A stretch of DNA of 5,107 bases from contig CAUCBQ010000146.1 of NCBI GenBank assembly GCA_958441075.1, forward strand, positions 1 to 5,107, read 5' to 3'. The notes beneath the pieces were generated by a model that saw only the letters and a list, made by a program, of their open reading frames with translations, searched no databases and was not told the DNA's origin. Each line of letters begins with the position of its first letter. Positions within the stretch are counted from its first letter, which is position 1. Both the position numbers and the translations under genes were made by a program. Below, piece after piece: positions 1 to 5,107 of this stretch. This DNA is from an uncultured Clostridiaceae bacterium (lineage in GTDB: Bacteria > Bacillota > Clostridia > Lachnospirales > Lachnospiraceae).

Positions 1-140
1 GGAATACGCATACGGAGCTCTACCAAAAGCTCCTCCATTTCCTCTTTGTTTACAATGATCTTGCTGTTGGACAGCGCCTGAAACTTGCAGCTGTCAATAT
101 ATTCTTCAATTTCGCTTATCAACTGTTCAATTCTGCTCAT
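1..140 (-). CDS. Small acidic helical protein of unknown function, N-terminal part (cut by window edge)
   Basis: The first 46 codons of a gene that runs off the left edge. It starts at an ATG (140-138) and begins MSRIEQLISEIEEYIDSCKF. The start is supported by an AAGGAG ribosome binding site (154-149) eight bases upstream, which overlaps the coaD stop codon. The visible part is strongly charged and looks largely helical, with a predicted amphipathic first helix, a short NSKIIVNKEE linker, and a second helix rich in Glu and Leu. It resembles, from memory, a short conserved protein found next to coaD in many Clostridia and usually labelled loosely as 'ATPase' or 'vacuolar-type H+-ATPase subunit H-like'. 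No Walker motif is visible in this part, so I would not assign ATPase activity. The gap to coaD is only 13 bases, so it is almost certainly co-transcribed with rsmD and coaD. Its function is unknown. Confidence 0.8.
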   Translation of the reverse strand, partial: MSRIEQLISEIEEYIDSCKFQALSNSKIIVNKEEMEELLVELRMRI

Positions 141-153
141 ATTGCGATCTCCT

Positions 154-651
154 TCATCCCTGTACTTTTTTTATCTCTTCCAGCTTTTCCCTCACCCGTC
201 TGGCTGTTGCCGGATGGAGAAAACCACTGATATTACCATCATACTCTGCTATTTCTTTTACAATACTGGAGCTCAAATAAGAATATTTCAGGTTAGTCGT
301 TAAAAATATGGTATCAATCTCAGGGGCAATGACCCTGTTTGTCTGGGCCATCTGAAGCTCATATTCAAAATCTGTGATGGCGCGAAGCCCTCTTACAATT
401 ACCCTGGCGTCATTCTGACGGACAAAATCAATCAGAAGGCCGTGAAAAGCCTGAATCTCCACATTGGGAATATCCCCTGTTACTTCCTTTAACAGCTCTA
501 CCCGCTCTCTGGCAGTAAACAAGGGTGATTTTGAACGATTGTTCAATACTCCGATAATTACCTTATCAAACATGGAGGCGGTACGCTTTATAATATCCAA
601 ATGACCCAAAGTAACCGGATCAAAGCTGCCCGGATATACTGCAATTTTCAT
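154..651 (-). CDS. coaD: Phosphopantetheine adenylyltransferase (PPAT)
   Basis: This cytosolic enzyme transfers an adenylyl group from ATP to 4'-phosphopantetheine, giving dephospho-CoA and pyrophosphate, the penultimate step of coenzyme A synthesis. The 165-residue product has the normal length of bacterial CoaD (about 160). The nucleotidyltransferase signature is intact: YPGSFDP at residues 6-12 and the T/HxGH motif as TLGH at 14-17, with the catalytic-type His17. Also present are the RGLRA substrate/ATP-binding segment at 87-91, followed by [13 protein letters not shown], and the SSS motif at 127-129 ([13 protein letters not shown]), equivalent to the ISSS-type second nucleotide-binding motif. 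The ATG falls immediately after the rsmD TAG stop (TAGATG, zero gap), with a GGGGAG-type ribosome binding site inside the rsmD end, so translation is probably coupled. The start is firm because it gives the canonical [12 protein letters not shown] opening. No anomaly is seen. Confidence 0.98.
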   Translation of the reverse strand: MKIAVYPGSFDPVTLGHLDIIKRTASMFDKVIIGVLNNRSKSPLFTARERVELLKEVTGDIPNVEIQAFHGLLIDFVRQNDARVIVRGLRAITDFEYELQMAQTNRVIAPEIDTIFLTTNLKYSYLSSSIVKEIAEYDGNISGFLHPATARRVREKLEEIKKVQG

Positions 652-1209
652 CTATTCTCCCCTGCCAGCAAAAATGTGCTTGTTGGTCTTGTAAATTTTT
701 TCTTTTATCATATGGTAACCGGCTTCTTTTAACCAGTCAAAATCTGTTTCTTTGGACGCTTCGATTATAATCTGGGTGTCCTCTGTAACCATCGGTGAGC
801 CGGAAAGATATTCTAAAACCCGTTTTTCAAGCTCCAGACCATAGGGCGGGTCCATAAAAATCAGGTCAAAACGATAATTTCTTCCCTCCAGCCGCCTGAG
901 CCCTGCAGCCACATCACAGTCTAAAACAAGGGCTCCTTCTTCCAGATGGGTCCGGCTCAGATTTTCACGGATACAATCCACTGCTTTGGGATTGTTTTCA
1001 ATAAAGACCGCCTTTTTAGCACCTCTGCTTAAAGCCTCAATACCAATGGCTCCGCTTCCGGAAAAGAGATCCAGAAAAAAGCAGCCTGGGATCTGTGGCT
1101 GAAGCATATTAAAAAGTGTTTCCTTGATTCGGTCTGTGGTTGGGCGTGTATCCAGCCCTTCTATTGTTTTTAAAAGCAGCCTTCTGGCACTGCCTGCGAT
1201 AACTCTCAT
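652..1209 (-). CDS. rsmD: 16S rRNA (guanine(966)-N(2))-methyltransferase RsmD
   Basis: An SAM-dependent methyltransferase that modifies G966 of 16S rRNA (E. coli numbering) during small-subunit assembly. The 185-residue product is a single Rossmann methyltransferase domain of normal family length. Diagnostic elements are the opening MRVIAGSARR, the family segment TRPTTDRIKETLFN at 21-34, the SAM-binding motif I DLFSGSGAIGIEAL at 47-60, the acidic strand-2 end FIENN at 69-73, and the N-methyltransferase catalytic motif DPPY at 120-123. I chose the ATG at 1209. It gives the family's usual first residues and has AGGAG (1221-1217) seven bases upstream. An in-frame TTG at 1233 would add eight residues (MLNYRSFS) that are themselves encoded by the ribosome binding site region. 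It is the first gene after the hflKC terminator and probably heads the rsmD-coaD-small protein operon. In many bacteria rsmD and coaD are adjacent, which supports both calls. Confidence 0.97.
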   Translation of the reverse strand: MRVIAGSARRLLLKTIEGLDTRPTTDRIKETLFNMLQPQIPGCFFLDLFSGSGAIGIEALSRGAKKAVFIENNPKAVDCIRENLSRTHLEEGALVLDCDVAAGLRRLEGRNYRFDLIFMDPPYGLELEKRVLEYLSGSPMVTEDTQIIIEASKETDFDWLKEAGYHMIKEKIYKTNKHIFAGRGE

Positions 1210-1216
1210 GGAAAAA

Positions 1217-1221
1217 CTCCT
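1217..1221 (-). promoter_or_regulatory. Ribosome binding site that fixes the rsmD start
   Basis: AGGAG on the minus strand, seven bases before the ATG at 1209. It would lie inside the coding region if the TTG at 1233 were used, so it argues for the shorter protein. Confidence 0.8.
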
Positions 1222-1248
1222 GTAATTAAGCAATTTTCATTCCAAACA

Positions 1249-1277
1249 AGTATAATATGAAATGAGCTGTAATACAA
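1249..1277 (-). promoter_or_regulatory. Probable sigma-A promoter for rsmD-coaD
   Basis: On the minus strand, TATACT (1254-1249) is a good -10 match with one mismatch. TTGTAT (1277-1272), 17 bases upstream, keeps the TTG of a -35 element but is otherwise weak. A nearby TATTAT (1257-1252) is an alternative -10. The position is right: downstream of the hflC terminator and about 40 bases before the rsmD ATG. Transcription would start near 1242. No operator or riboswitch-like structure is visible in the short leader. The call rests on motif and context only. Confidence 0.5.
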
Positions 1278-1297
1278 GGTTTTTTTGGGATTTTTCT

Positions 1298-1335
1298 AAA
1301 AAGAGCGGACACAGTTTTCCTATGCCCGCTCTTTT
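1298..1335 (-). terminator. Intrinsic terminator of the hflKC transcript
   Basis: In minus-strand RNA, the arms 1335-1320 and 1314-1299 form a 16-bp stem closed by a GAAAA loop (1319-1315). The outer ten pairs (AAAAGAGCGG with CCGCTCTTTT) are perfect. The inner six (GCATAG with CTGTGT) pair with two G-U wobbles. A run of five T (1302-1298) ends the structure, partly within the stem base. It lies about 80 bases after the hflC stop. The A-rich 5' arm means it might also stop plus-strand transcription, but no plus-strand gene is seen. Confidence 0.85.
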
Positions 1336-1415
1336 GCAGCGGTTTCCGCCTTACTGCGGCAACACACTGCAGATGTTTTTATTCTGCTGCCCTTCTCATT
1401 ATTCTGACTGCGGAA

Positions 1416-2282
1416 TCAATACCCATAAAAAATCTGAGCAATAGGTGAAGTCTTATCAAGGATCAGCGTATTATTTCCGCCAGTTAAAGACGCCTTTGCC
1501 GCATCCAGAGAACGGACAAAATTATAAAAATCTGCCTTACTTGCATCATTATAGGCATTAGATAAAATCTGCATATACTGGGCCTCTCCCTCTGCACGGA
1601 TGCGTTCCGCTTCAGCGGCAGCCTTGGATTTCATCACAGATACCTCTTTGGTGGTGTCGTTTTTAATCTTCTGGGCAGAAGAATTTCCCTGAGCCGTATA
1701 GGAAGCGGCAATATTATTCCGCTCCGAAATCATACGGTCATAAACAGACTGTTTATTATCATCCGGCATATCTAAAGACTTTGTTTCTACCGCCATAACC
1801 TGAATGCCGTAGCCGTCCAGAGAACCTCCGATTCCGCTGCTGATATCAAGAGCCAGCTTTCCGTCTCTGTTCTCAATGATTTCCGCCTGATCCATGTTGG
1901 AAATGACAGATTTCATGGTAGAAAAAACAGAGGCTGCAATACGGGACTGGGCCTGAGCCACCTGTCCGTTTAAATGTCTGGTAAAAAGCACCGGGTCAGA
2001 GATCTTCCACAGTACAAAGGCATCGGCGATCATGGTCTTTTTATCCTTTGTAATTACATCAGACTGGGGAATGTCATAGATCTGAAGGGACTTTGGAATG
2101 GAAGTTCCTGTCTGGAGAAAAGGCACCTTTAAGCTCACTCCCGGAGTTTCCACTACCCGGACGATCTCGCCGAACTGGCGGATCAGTTTATATTCGTTGG
2201 GATAGGTCACCACTAAGGACGCTCCCAGTAAAACCGCAGCCGCCGCTGCGGCAAAACCTGCTATGATACCGCCTTTTTTCAT
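1416..2282 (-). CDS. hflC: HflC-like SPFH/band-7 membrane protein (protease modulator)
   Basis: Partner of HflK. In E. coli the two form a large membrane-anchored cage that encloses the AAA+ protease FtsH and modulates its access to membrane substrates; the same role here is inference. The 288-residue product has a short positive N-terminus (MKKGG), one hydrophobic segment at about residues 6-26, and then an SPFH/band-7 domain (about 26-190: NEYKLIRQFGEIVRVVETPG, LKVPFLQ, TKDKKTMIADAFVLWKISDP). A charged Ala/Glu-rich helix follows (about 180-240: YDRMISERNNIAA, AEAERIRAEGEAQ), then the HflC-type segment DFYNFVRSLDAAKASL at 251-266. The tail ends with hydrophobic SPIAQIFYGY. Positive-inside topology puts the SPFH domain outside the membrane. 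The start overlaps the hflK stop as ATGA, with AGGAGG (2295-2290) seven bases upstream, so translation is likely coupled. Length and order match the family, and nothing is broken. Confidence 0.93.
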   Translation of the reverse strand: MKKGGIIAGFAAAAAAVLLGASLVVTYPNEYKLIRQFGEIVRVVETPGVSLKVPFLQTGTSIPKSLQIYDIPQSDVITKDKKTMIADAFVLWKISDPVLFTRHLNGQVAQAQSRIAASVFSTMKSVISNMDQAEIIENRDGKLALDISSGIGGSLDGYGIQVMAVETKSLDMPDDNKQSVYDRMISERNNIAASYTAQGNSSAQKIKNDTTKEVSVMKSKAAAEAERIRAEGEAQYMQILSNAYNDASKADFYNFVRSLDAAKASLTGGNNTLILDKTSPIAQIFYGY

Positions 2283-3412
2283 TCCTGCGCCTCCTCTATG
2301 GTGATCTCTCCGGATGGCTGGCCGGAGGCTGTCTGCTGTTCCATGGCTTCTGCAAAACGATCCAGAGGCAGCAGCTTCTGAGTCCCGCTTTCATCTACAA
2401 TATAAAGCTTCATATGAGGCAGAACCTCTTCCATGGTCTCATAAAACATACGCTGTCTTGTAATCAGAGGATATTTGGTATATTCCGCATACATCTGTTC
2501 AAATCGGGACACCTGTCCCTGGGCCTCATTGATACGGGCTTCCCGTTCTGCCTCCGCATCCTTTATAATCTGGTCGCACTGAGCTTCTGCCTGAGGAATT
2601 TTTTCATTTCGGTCCTTATTGGCATTATTGATGGCAGTTTCCTTTCCCTGCTTGGCGTTTTCCACGTTTTTAAAGGCGTTTAATACCTCCGTGGTGGGAG
2701 GAAACGCATCCTGAATGGTAATATTTACCACCGCAAGGCCGATATCCTCTTCCATCATACGGTTTGTAAGTTTTTCCTTGATTTCAGACTGGATTTCAGA
2801 CTTTCCTGTTGTAATTACATCATCTACATTGTGGGTTCCCACCGTATCGCGGATATAGGACTGGGCCAGCATCTTTAAGGTGGCAACAGGTTCTGAGGAT
2901 GCGTAGAGATATTTGACCGGATCATTTACCATATATTCCAAATAGAAATCCGTGTTCACAAAGTTAAAATCCTTGGTGATCATGATAGATTCAGATTCAT
3001 TACTTGTTCCGGTTTCAGGATCATAACCGATAGGCATTCCCTTAATGCCCTTGGATACCCGACGCACATTCTGGATAAATGGAATTTTAAAATGAAGCCC
3101 TGCCTGAGATACTGCCTGGGCGCTTCCCAGCGTACTGACAACTGCATAATTTTCTTCATCCAGAATATAGTAGCTGTTCGTACCCAGAAGGATCAGTATA
3201 ACAGCAGCAGCTGCCACCTTTCCCCCTCTGGCAAAACGGCGTCTTTTTTTCTTCTTTTTTACCGGGTTGCCGTTGGAATCAAAGCGCTCCGGCTCCGGCG
3301 TCCCGTCCTTCTCCCCCTGCCCGTCTTCCGTCTTTTTACCGCCGCGCTGTCCATTCAGCTGCTGAAAAAGCTCCCGGAAATTAGGGTTTTGTCCCAATGG
3401 ATTCCTTTTCAT
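2279..3412 (-). CDS. hflK: HflK-like SPFH/band-7 membrane protein (FtsH protease modulator)
   Basis: Forms the HflKC complex with the next gene's product; in proteobacteria this assembly surrounds FtsH. The 377-residue product has a polar, Gly/Gln-rich cytosolic N-tail (1-50), a strongly basic patch KKKKKRRRFARGGK (52-65), and one membrane segment (about 66-79, AAAAVILILL). An SPFH/band-7 domain follows (about 80-245), including NYAVVSTLG, AGLHFKIPFIQNVRR and the HflK-typical end VVNITIQDAFPPTTEVLNAF (228-247). Next is a long charged helix (about 250-310: ENAKQGKETAINNANKDRNE, AEAEREARINEAQGQVSRF), then TRQRMFYETMEEVLPHMKLYIVD (318-340) and a low-complexity acidic tail. The basic patch before the membrane segment predicts N-in topology with the SPFH domain outside. 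The ATG is well set by AAGGAGG (3425-3419) at six bases. The gene has its own promoter and a terminator after hflC, making a two-gene unit. No ftsH is visible in the window. Confidence 0.94.
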   Translation of the reverse strand: MKRNPLGQNPNFRELFQQLNGQRGGKKTEDGQGEKDGTPEPERFDSNGNPVKKKKKRRRFARGGKVAAAAVILILLGTNSYYILDEENYAVVSTLGSAQAVSQAGLHFKIPFIQNVRRVSKGIKGMPIGYDPETGTSNESESIMITKDFNFVNTDFYLEYMVNDPVKYLYASSEPVATLKMLAQSYIRDTVGTHNVDDVITTGKSEIQSEIKEKLTNRMMEEDIGLAVVNITIQDAFPPTTEVLNAFKNVENAKQGKETAINNANKDRNEKIPQAEAQCDQIIKDAEAEREARINEAQGQVSRFEQMYAEYTKYPLITRQRMFYETMEEVLPHMKLYIVDESGTQKLLPLDRFAEAMEQQTASGQPSGEITIEEAQE

Positions 3413-3418
3413 GTAACT

Positions 3419-3425
3419 CCTCCTT
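3419..3425 (-). promoter_or_regulatory. Strong hflK ribosome binding site
   Basis: AAGGAGG on the minus strand, six bases before the hflK ATG; a near-perfect anti-16S match. Its first two bases are also the last two of the TAA stop of a small upstream reading frame (3450-3424). Confidence 0.85.
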
Positions 3426-3471
3426 ATCTGCCTGACATACGATCACTCATCCCCCGAAAATATATAAGAGG

Positions 3472-3500
3472 ATTATAACAGATAGCGGTCTGGTTTTCAA
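3472..3500 (-). promoter_or_regulatory. Sigma-A promoter of hflKC
   Basis: On the minus strand, TTGAAA (3500-3495) and a perfect TATAAT (3477-3472) are separated by exactly 17 bases, and the -10 is preceded by TG at the extended -10 position (TGTTATAAT). This is close to the vegetative consensus. Transcription would start near 3465, giving a leader of about 50 bases. It sits 17 bases after the MATE stop, in a gap with no terminator hairpin that I can see, so hflKC may also receive read-through from the MATE gene. No operator repeat is evident. Confidence 0.85.
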
Positions 3501-3516
3501 CAAAAATGTCAGTCTT

Positions 3517-4896
3517 TTAGATATTCAAAGCCAGATTTCTCAGCCATTTTTTCTGACGGTACCGCCAATAGCCCAGAACCATTTTATAGACTTCCTCAGA
3601 AAGCACCAGTGCATATACCAGATAGATAGGAAGATGCCATACAAGGGCTCCTAAAAAGGCCAGAGGGACGCCGATCAGCCATACGCCGCTGGTATCCAGA
3701 AAGAGGCACATTTTTGTGTCTCCGCCGCTTCGCAGAACACCCACCACATTTACATAGTTAAACATTTTTGCAGGCATATAAAGGGCAAATACCAGAAGAC
3801 AGAGATTTACATCCATGGCTACCTCCGGGGCAATGGTATAAATTCCGATAATCTTCCACCGGCCTGCCACCATCAGAAAATCGGCAGCCATGGTTACGAT
3901 AAACTGAAGAATAAAAAACTGAGTGGCGTATTTTTCCGCCCTCTTTATCTTTCCGGCGCCAAGCTCGTTTCCCAGAATTACAGCCGTAGCTGCGCTTAAG
4001 CCCTGAAACAGTACAACAAAGATATCCTGGATGGTAGTTGCAATGGTGATGGCTGCCACCGCATCGTCTCCCATACGGCCATAAGCCAGAGAATAAAGAG
4101 TGGTTCCAAGCCCCCACATAAACTCGTTTGCGATTACCGGGGCAGAGGTATCTGCAAAACGGCGGATAAAATCTCTGCTCCATCCAAAAAGCCCTTTAAA
4201 ACCGCAGGCCAAAGGCAGCTTTTTGCTGTAAACGTATAAAAGCACCAGGCTTACTTCAATACACCGGGCAATCAGAGTGGCGCAGGCGGCGCCCGCCACG
4301 CCCATCCTGGGAGCGCCGAATTTCCCAAAAATCAGCACATAGTTTAAAAAAACATTGATGGCAATTGCAATACAGCTGCACACTACAGGGTATACTACCT
4401 TGTTTACTGCCCGCAGCATAGCTACATACACATTTGTCATGGCGATAAAGGGATAGGTAAGCACAGCAATGCGGAGATATTTTACACCCAATTCAATACT
4501 GCTTTCACTGGTAGTAAAAATCCGCATAACCTGATGAGGCCAGATCAAACCGGGGAGCACAAAAACCAGTGCTCCTGCTGCGGCCAGAAGAATCGACAGG
4601 CCCAAAACCTTACGTATGCTCTTTACATCTCCATTTCCCCAGAACTGTGCAGCCAGAATACCGGCTCCGCTGACAATGCCAAATACCAGCAGTGAAAATA
4701 CAAAGAAATATTTATTTGCAAGTCCTACTGCGGCAATGGCGCTGGAGCCAAGTCCTCCGATCATTAAAGTATCTACCATGTTTACCACGGTATTGAGCAT
4801 ACCCTGAAGCGCCACAGGACACGCGATCATCAGGGCTTTTTTCAAAAACCTCCGGTCACGGAGCATTTCCCCCGTGCGGACCATCAGCTGTCTCAT
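3517..4896 (-). CDS. MATE-family multidrug/cation exporter
   Basis: An integral membrane protein that exports cationic or other drugs and metabolites in exchange for Na+ or H+; the actual substrate cannot be read from the sequence. At 459 residues it has the usual MATE length, with about twelve hydrophobic segments in two halves. Family signatures are ALMIACPVALQGMLNTVVNM then VDTLMIGGLGSSAIAAVGLA in the first helices, LNYVLIFGKFGAPRMGVAGAA at 184-204, the second-half equivalent SAPVIANEFMWGLGTTLYSL, and GVLRSGGDTK at 386-395. Asp42 and Glu258 lie in helices 1 and 7, where NorM-type MATE proteins carry ion-coupling acids; this correspondence is by eye. The start is uncertain. The ATG at 4896 has only a weak GGAA at good spacing (a better AGGAAGG is 14 bases away), and ATGs at 4884 and 4866 would give proteins 4 or 10 residues shorter. 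It is probably co-transcribed with the upstream hemolysin-like gene, which it overlaps. Confidence 0.95.
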   Translation of the reverse strand: MRQLMVRTGEMLRDRRFLKKALMIACPVALQGMLNTVVNMVDTLMIGGLGSSAIAAVGLANKYFFVFSLLVFGIVSGAGILAAQFWGNGDVKSIRKVLGLSILLAAAGALVFVLPGLIWPHQVMRIFTTSESSIELGVKYLRIAVLTYPFIAMTNVYVAMLRAVNKVVYPVVCSCIAIAINVFLNYVLIFGKFGAPRMGVAGAACATLIARCIEVSLVLLYVYSKKLPLACGFKGLFGWSRDFIRRFADTSAPVIANEFMWGLGTTLYSLAYGRMGDDAVAAITIATTIQDIFVVLFQGLSAATAVILGNELGAGKIKRAEKYATQFFILQFIVTMAADFLMVAGRWKIIGIYTIAPEVAMDVNLCLLVFALYMPAKMFNYVNVVGVLRSGGDTKMCLFLDTSGVWLIGVPLAFLGALVWHLPIYLVYALVLSEEVYKMVLGYWRYRQKKWLRNLALNI

Positions 4897-5107
4897 ATTT
4901 CTGTTCCATTCCTTCCTCGTTCGTCATTTCTTTTCTGCTTTCAGGCAGTTTTTCGGCAAGTACACTTTCAATTTTTTTATTTCCAATTTTTAACACCTGA
5001 AAATGCCAGCCAGATTCGTTGATACAGGGCTTTTCTCCCTCAGCCGGAATCCGGTCTAACCGTGAGGTAAGAAAACCGTTTAAGGTATCATATTCCTCCT
5101 CATCCTC
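4856..5107 (-). CDS. Hemolysin/CorC-type (CNNM/HlyC family) membrane protein, C-terminal end
   Basis: The last 83 codons of a gene entering from the right edge, ending with TGA at 4858-4856. The frame reads EDEEEYDTLNGFLTSRLDRI, then PAEGEKPCINESGWHFQVLK and IGNKKIESVLAEKLP, followed by a polar tail of about 28 residues. 'T-x-x-GF-(x)n-R-x-P-x-x-G-(x)n-F-x-V' is the pattern of the CorC_HlyC (transporter-associated) domain, which closes proteins with an N-terminal DUF21/CNNM membrane domain and a CBS pair. Such proteins are linked to Mg2+/divalent cation transport or tolerance; the 'hemolysin' name is historical. The membrane and CBS parts lie outside the window, so the full architecture is inferred. 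The tail overlaps the start of the MATE gene by up to 41 bases in another frame. The frame remains open across the whole visible part. Confidence 0.85.
   Translation of the reverse strand, partial: EDEEEYDTLNGFLTSRLDRIPAEGEKPCINESGWHFQVLKIGNKKIESVLAEKLPESRKEMTNEEGMEQKYETADGPHGGNAP

Noticed and set aside
85..303. Plus-strand open frame of 72 codons opposite the coaD end
   Set aside because: It is antisense across the coaD 3' end and the start of the next gene, with no ribosome binding site and no recognisable product.
1210..1233. TTG at 1233 as the rsmD start, giving eight more residues
   Set aside because: The added codons contain the AGGAG ribosome binding site for the ATG at 1209, and RsmD proteins normally open with MRVIAG.
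1262..1444. Plus-strand open frame of 60 codons across the hflC-rsmD gap
   Set aside because: It reads through the terminator stem and the hflC end, has no clear ribosome binding site, and gives a Cys/Phe-rich product with no recognisable feature. It is a chance frame.
2414..2683. Plus-strand open frame of 89 codons opposite hflK
   Set aside because: Its hydrophobic translation is the expected antisense of the charged Glu/Lys/Ala-rich helix of HflK, so it is not evidence of a membrane protein.
3092..3478. Plus-strand open frame of 128 codons opposite the hflK start and promoter
   Set aside because: It is antisense to the hflK N-terminal coding region and its promoter, shows no ribosome binding site of note, and gives no recognisable protein.
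3758..4183. Minus-strand open frame of 141 codons inside the MATE gene
   Set aside because: It lies wholly within a well-supported MATE gene in another frame, and its composition (many Cys, Gly, Tyr, Arg) is typical of a shadow frame.
4616..4807. Plus-strand open frame of 63 codons opposite the MATE gene
   Set aside because: It lies entirely within MATE coding sequence on the other strand and has no independent support.
1..5107. An undescribed multi-gene defence, mobile or biosynthetic system
   Set aside because: All seven genes fall in known or commonly conserved bacterial families or neighbourhoods. I saw no direct-repeat array, transposase, integrase, toxin-antitoxin pair or change in base composition to support such a claim.

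Overview
The window looks like ordinary chromosomal DNA from a Clostridia-class Bacillota, most likely a Lachnospiraceae-like gut anaerobe. The evidence is moderate G+C, strong AGGAGG-type ribosome binding sites, sigma-A-type promoters, and protein sequences of clostridial flavour. The species assignment is inference. Every supported gene lies on the minus strand, so transcription runs from high to low coordinates. Seven genes are visible, two of them cut by the window edges.

From right to left: (1) The C-terminal end of a hemolysin/CorC-type membrane protein (CNNM/HlyC family) enters at 5107 and ends at 4856. Its last 41 bases overlap a complete MATE-family multidrug/cation exporter gene (4896-3517). 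(2) A gap of about 100 bases carries a near-consensus sigma-A promoter (3500-3472) and a short leader with a possible 8-residue upstream reading frame. It drives hflK (3412-2279) and hflC (2282-1416), which overlap by four bases (ATGA). Both encode membrane-anchored SPFH/band-7 proteins, the pair that forms the HflKC cage around the FtsH protease in proteobacteria. A 16-bp-stem intrinsic terminator (1335-1298) closes this unit. (3) A second promoter candidate (1277-1249) precedes a tightly packed housekeeping cluster: rsmD (16S rRNA G966 methyltransferase, 1209-652), coaD (phosphopantetheine adenylyltransferase, 651-154, beginning on the base after the rsmD stop) and the N-terminus of a small acidic helical protein (140-1, cut by the edge).

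The three blocks are functionally separate: membrane transport and ion handling, membrane protein quality control, and ribosome/CoA housekeeping. I see no mobile element, CRISPR array, tRNA, rRNA or phage gene, and no credible new multi-gene system. The points worth a second look are modest. They are the self-contained hflKC unit without ftsH in a probable monoderm, the small reading frame abutting the hflK ribosome binding site, and the unusually long overlap between the hemolysin-like and MATE genes. No stretch longer than 300 bases lacks a gene.
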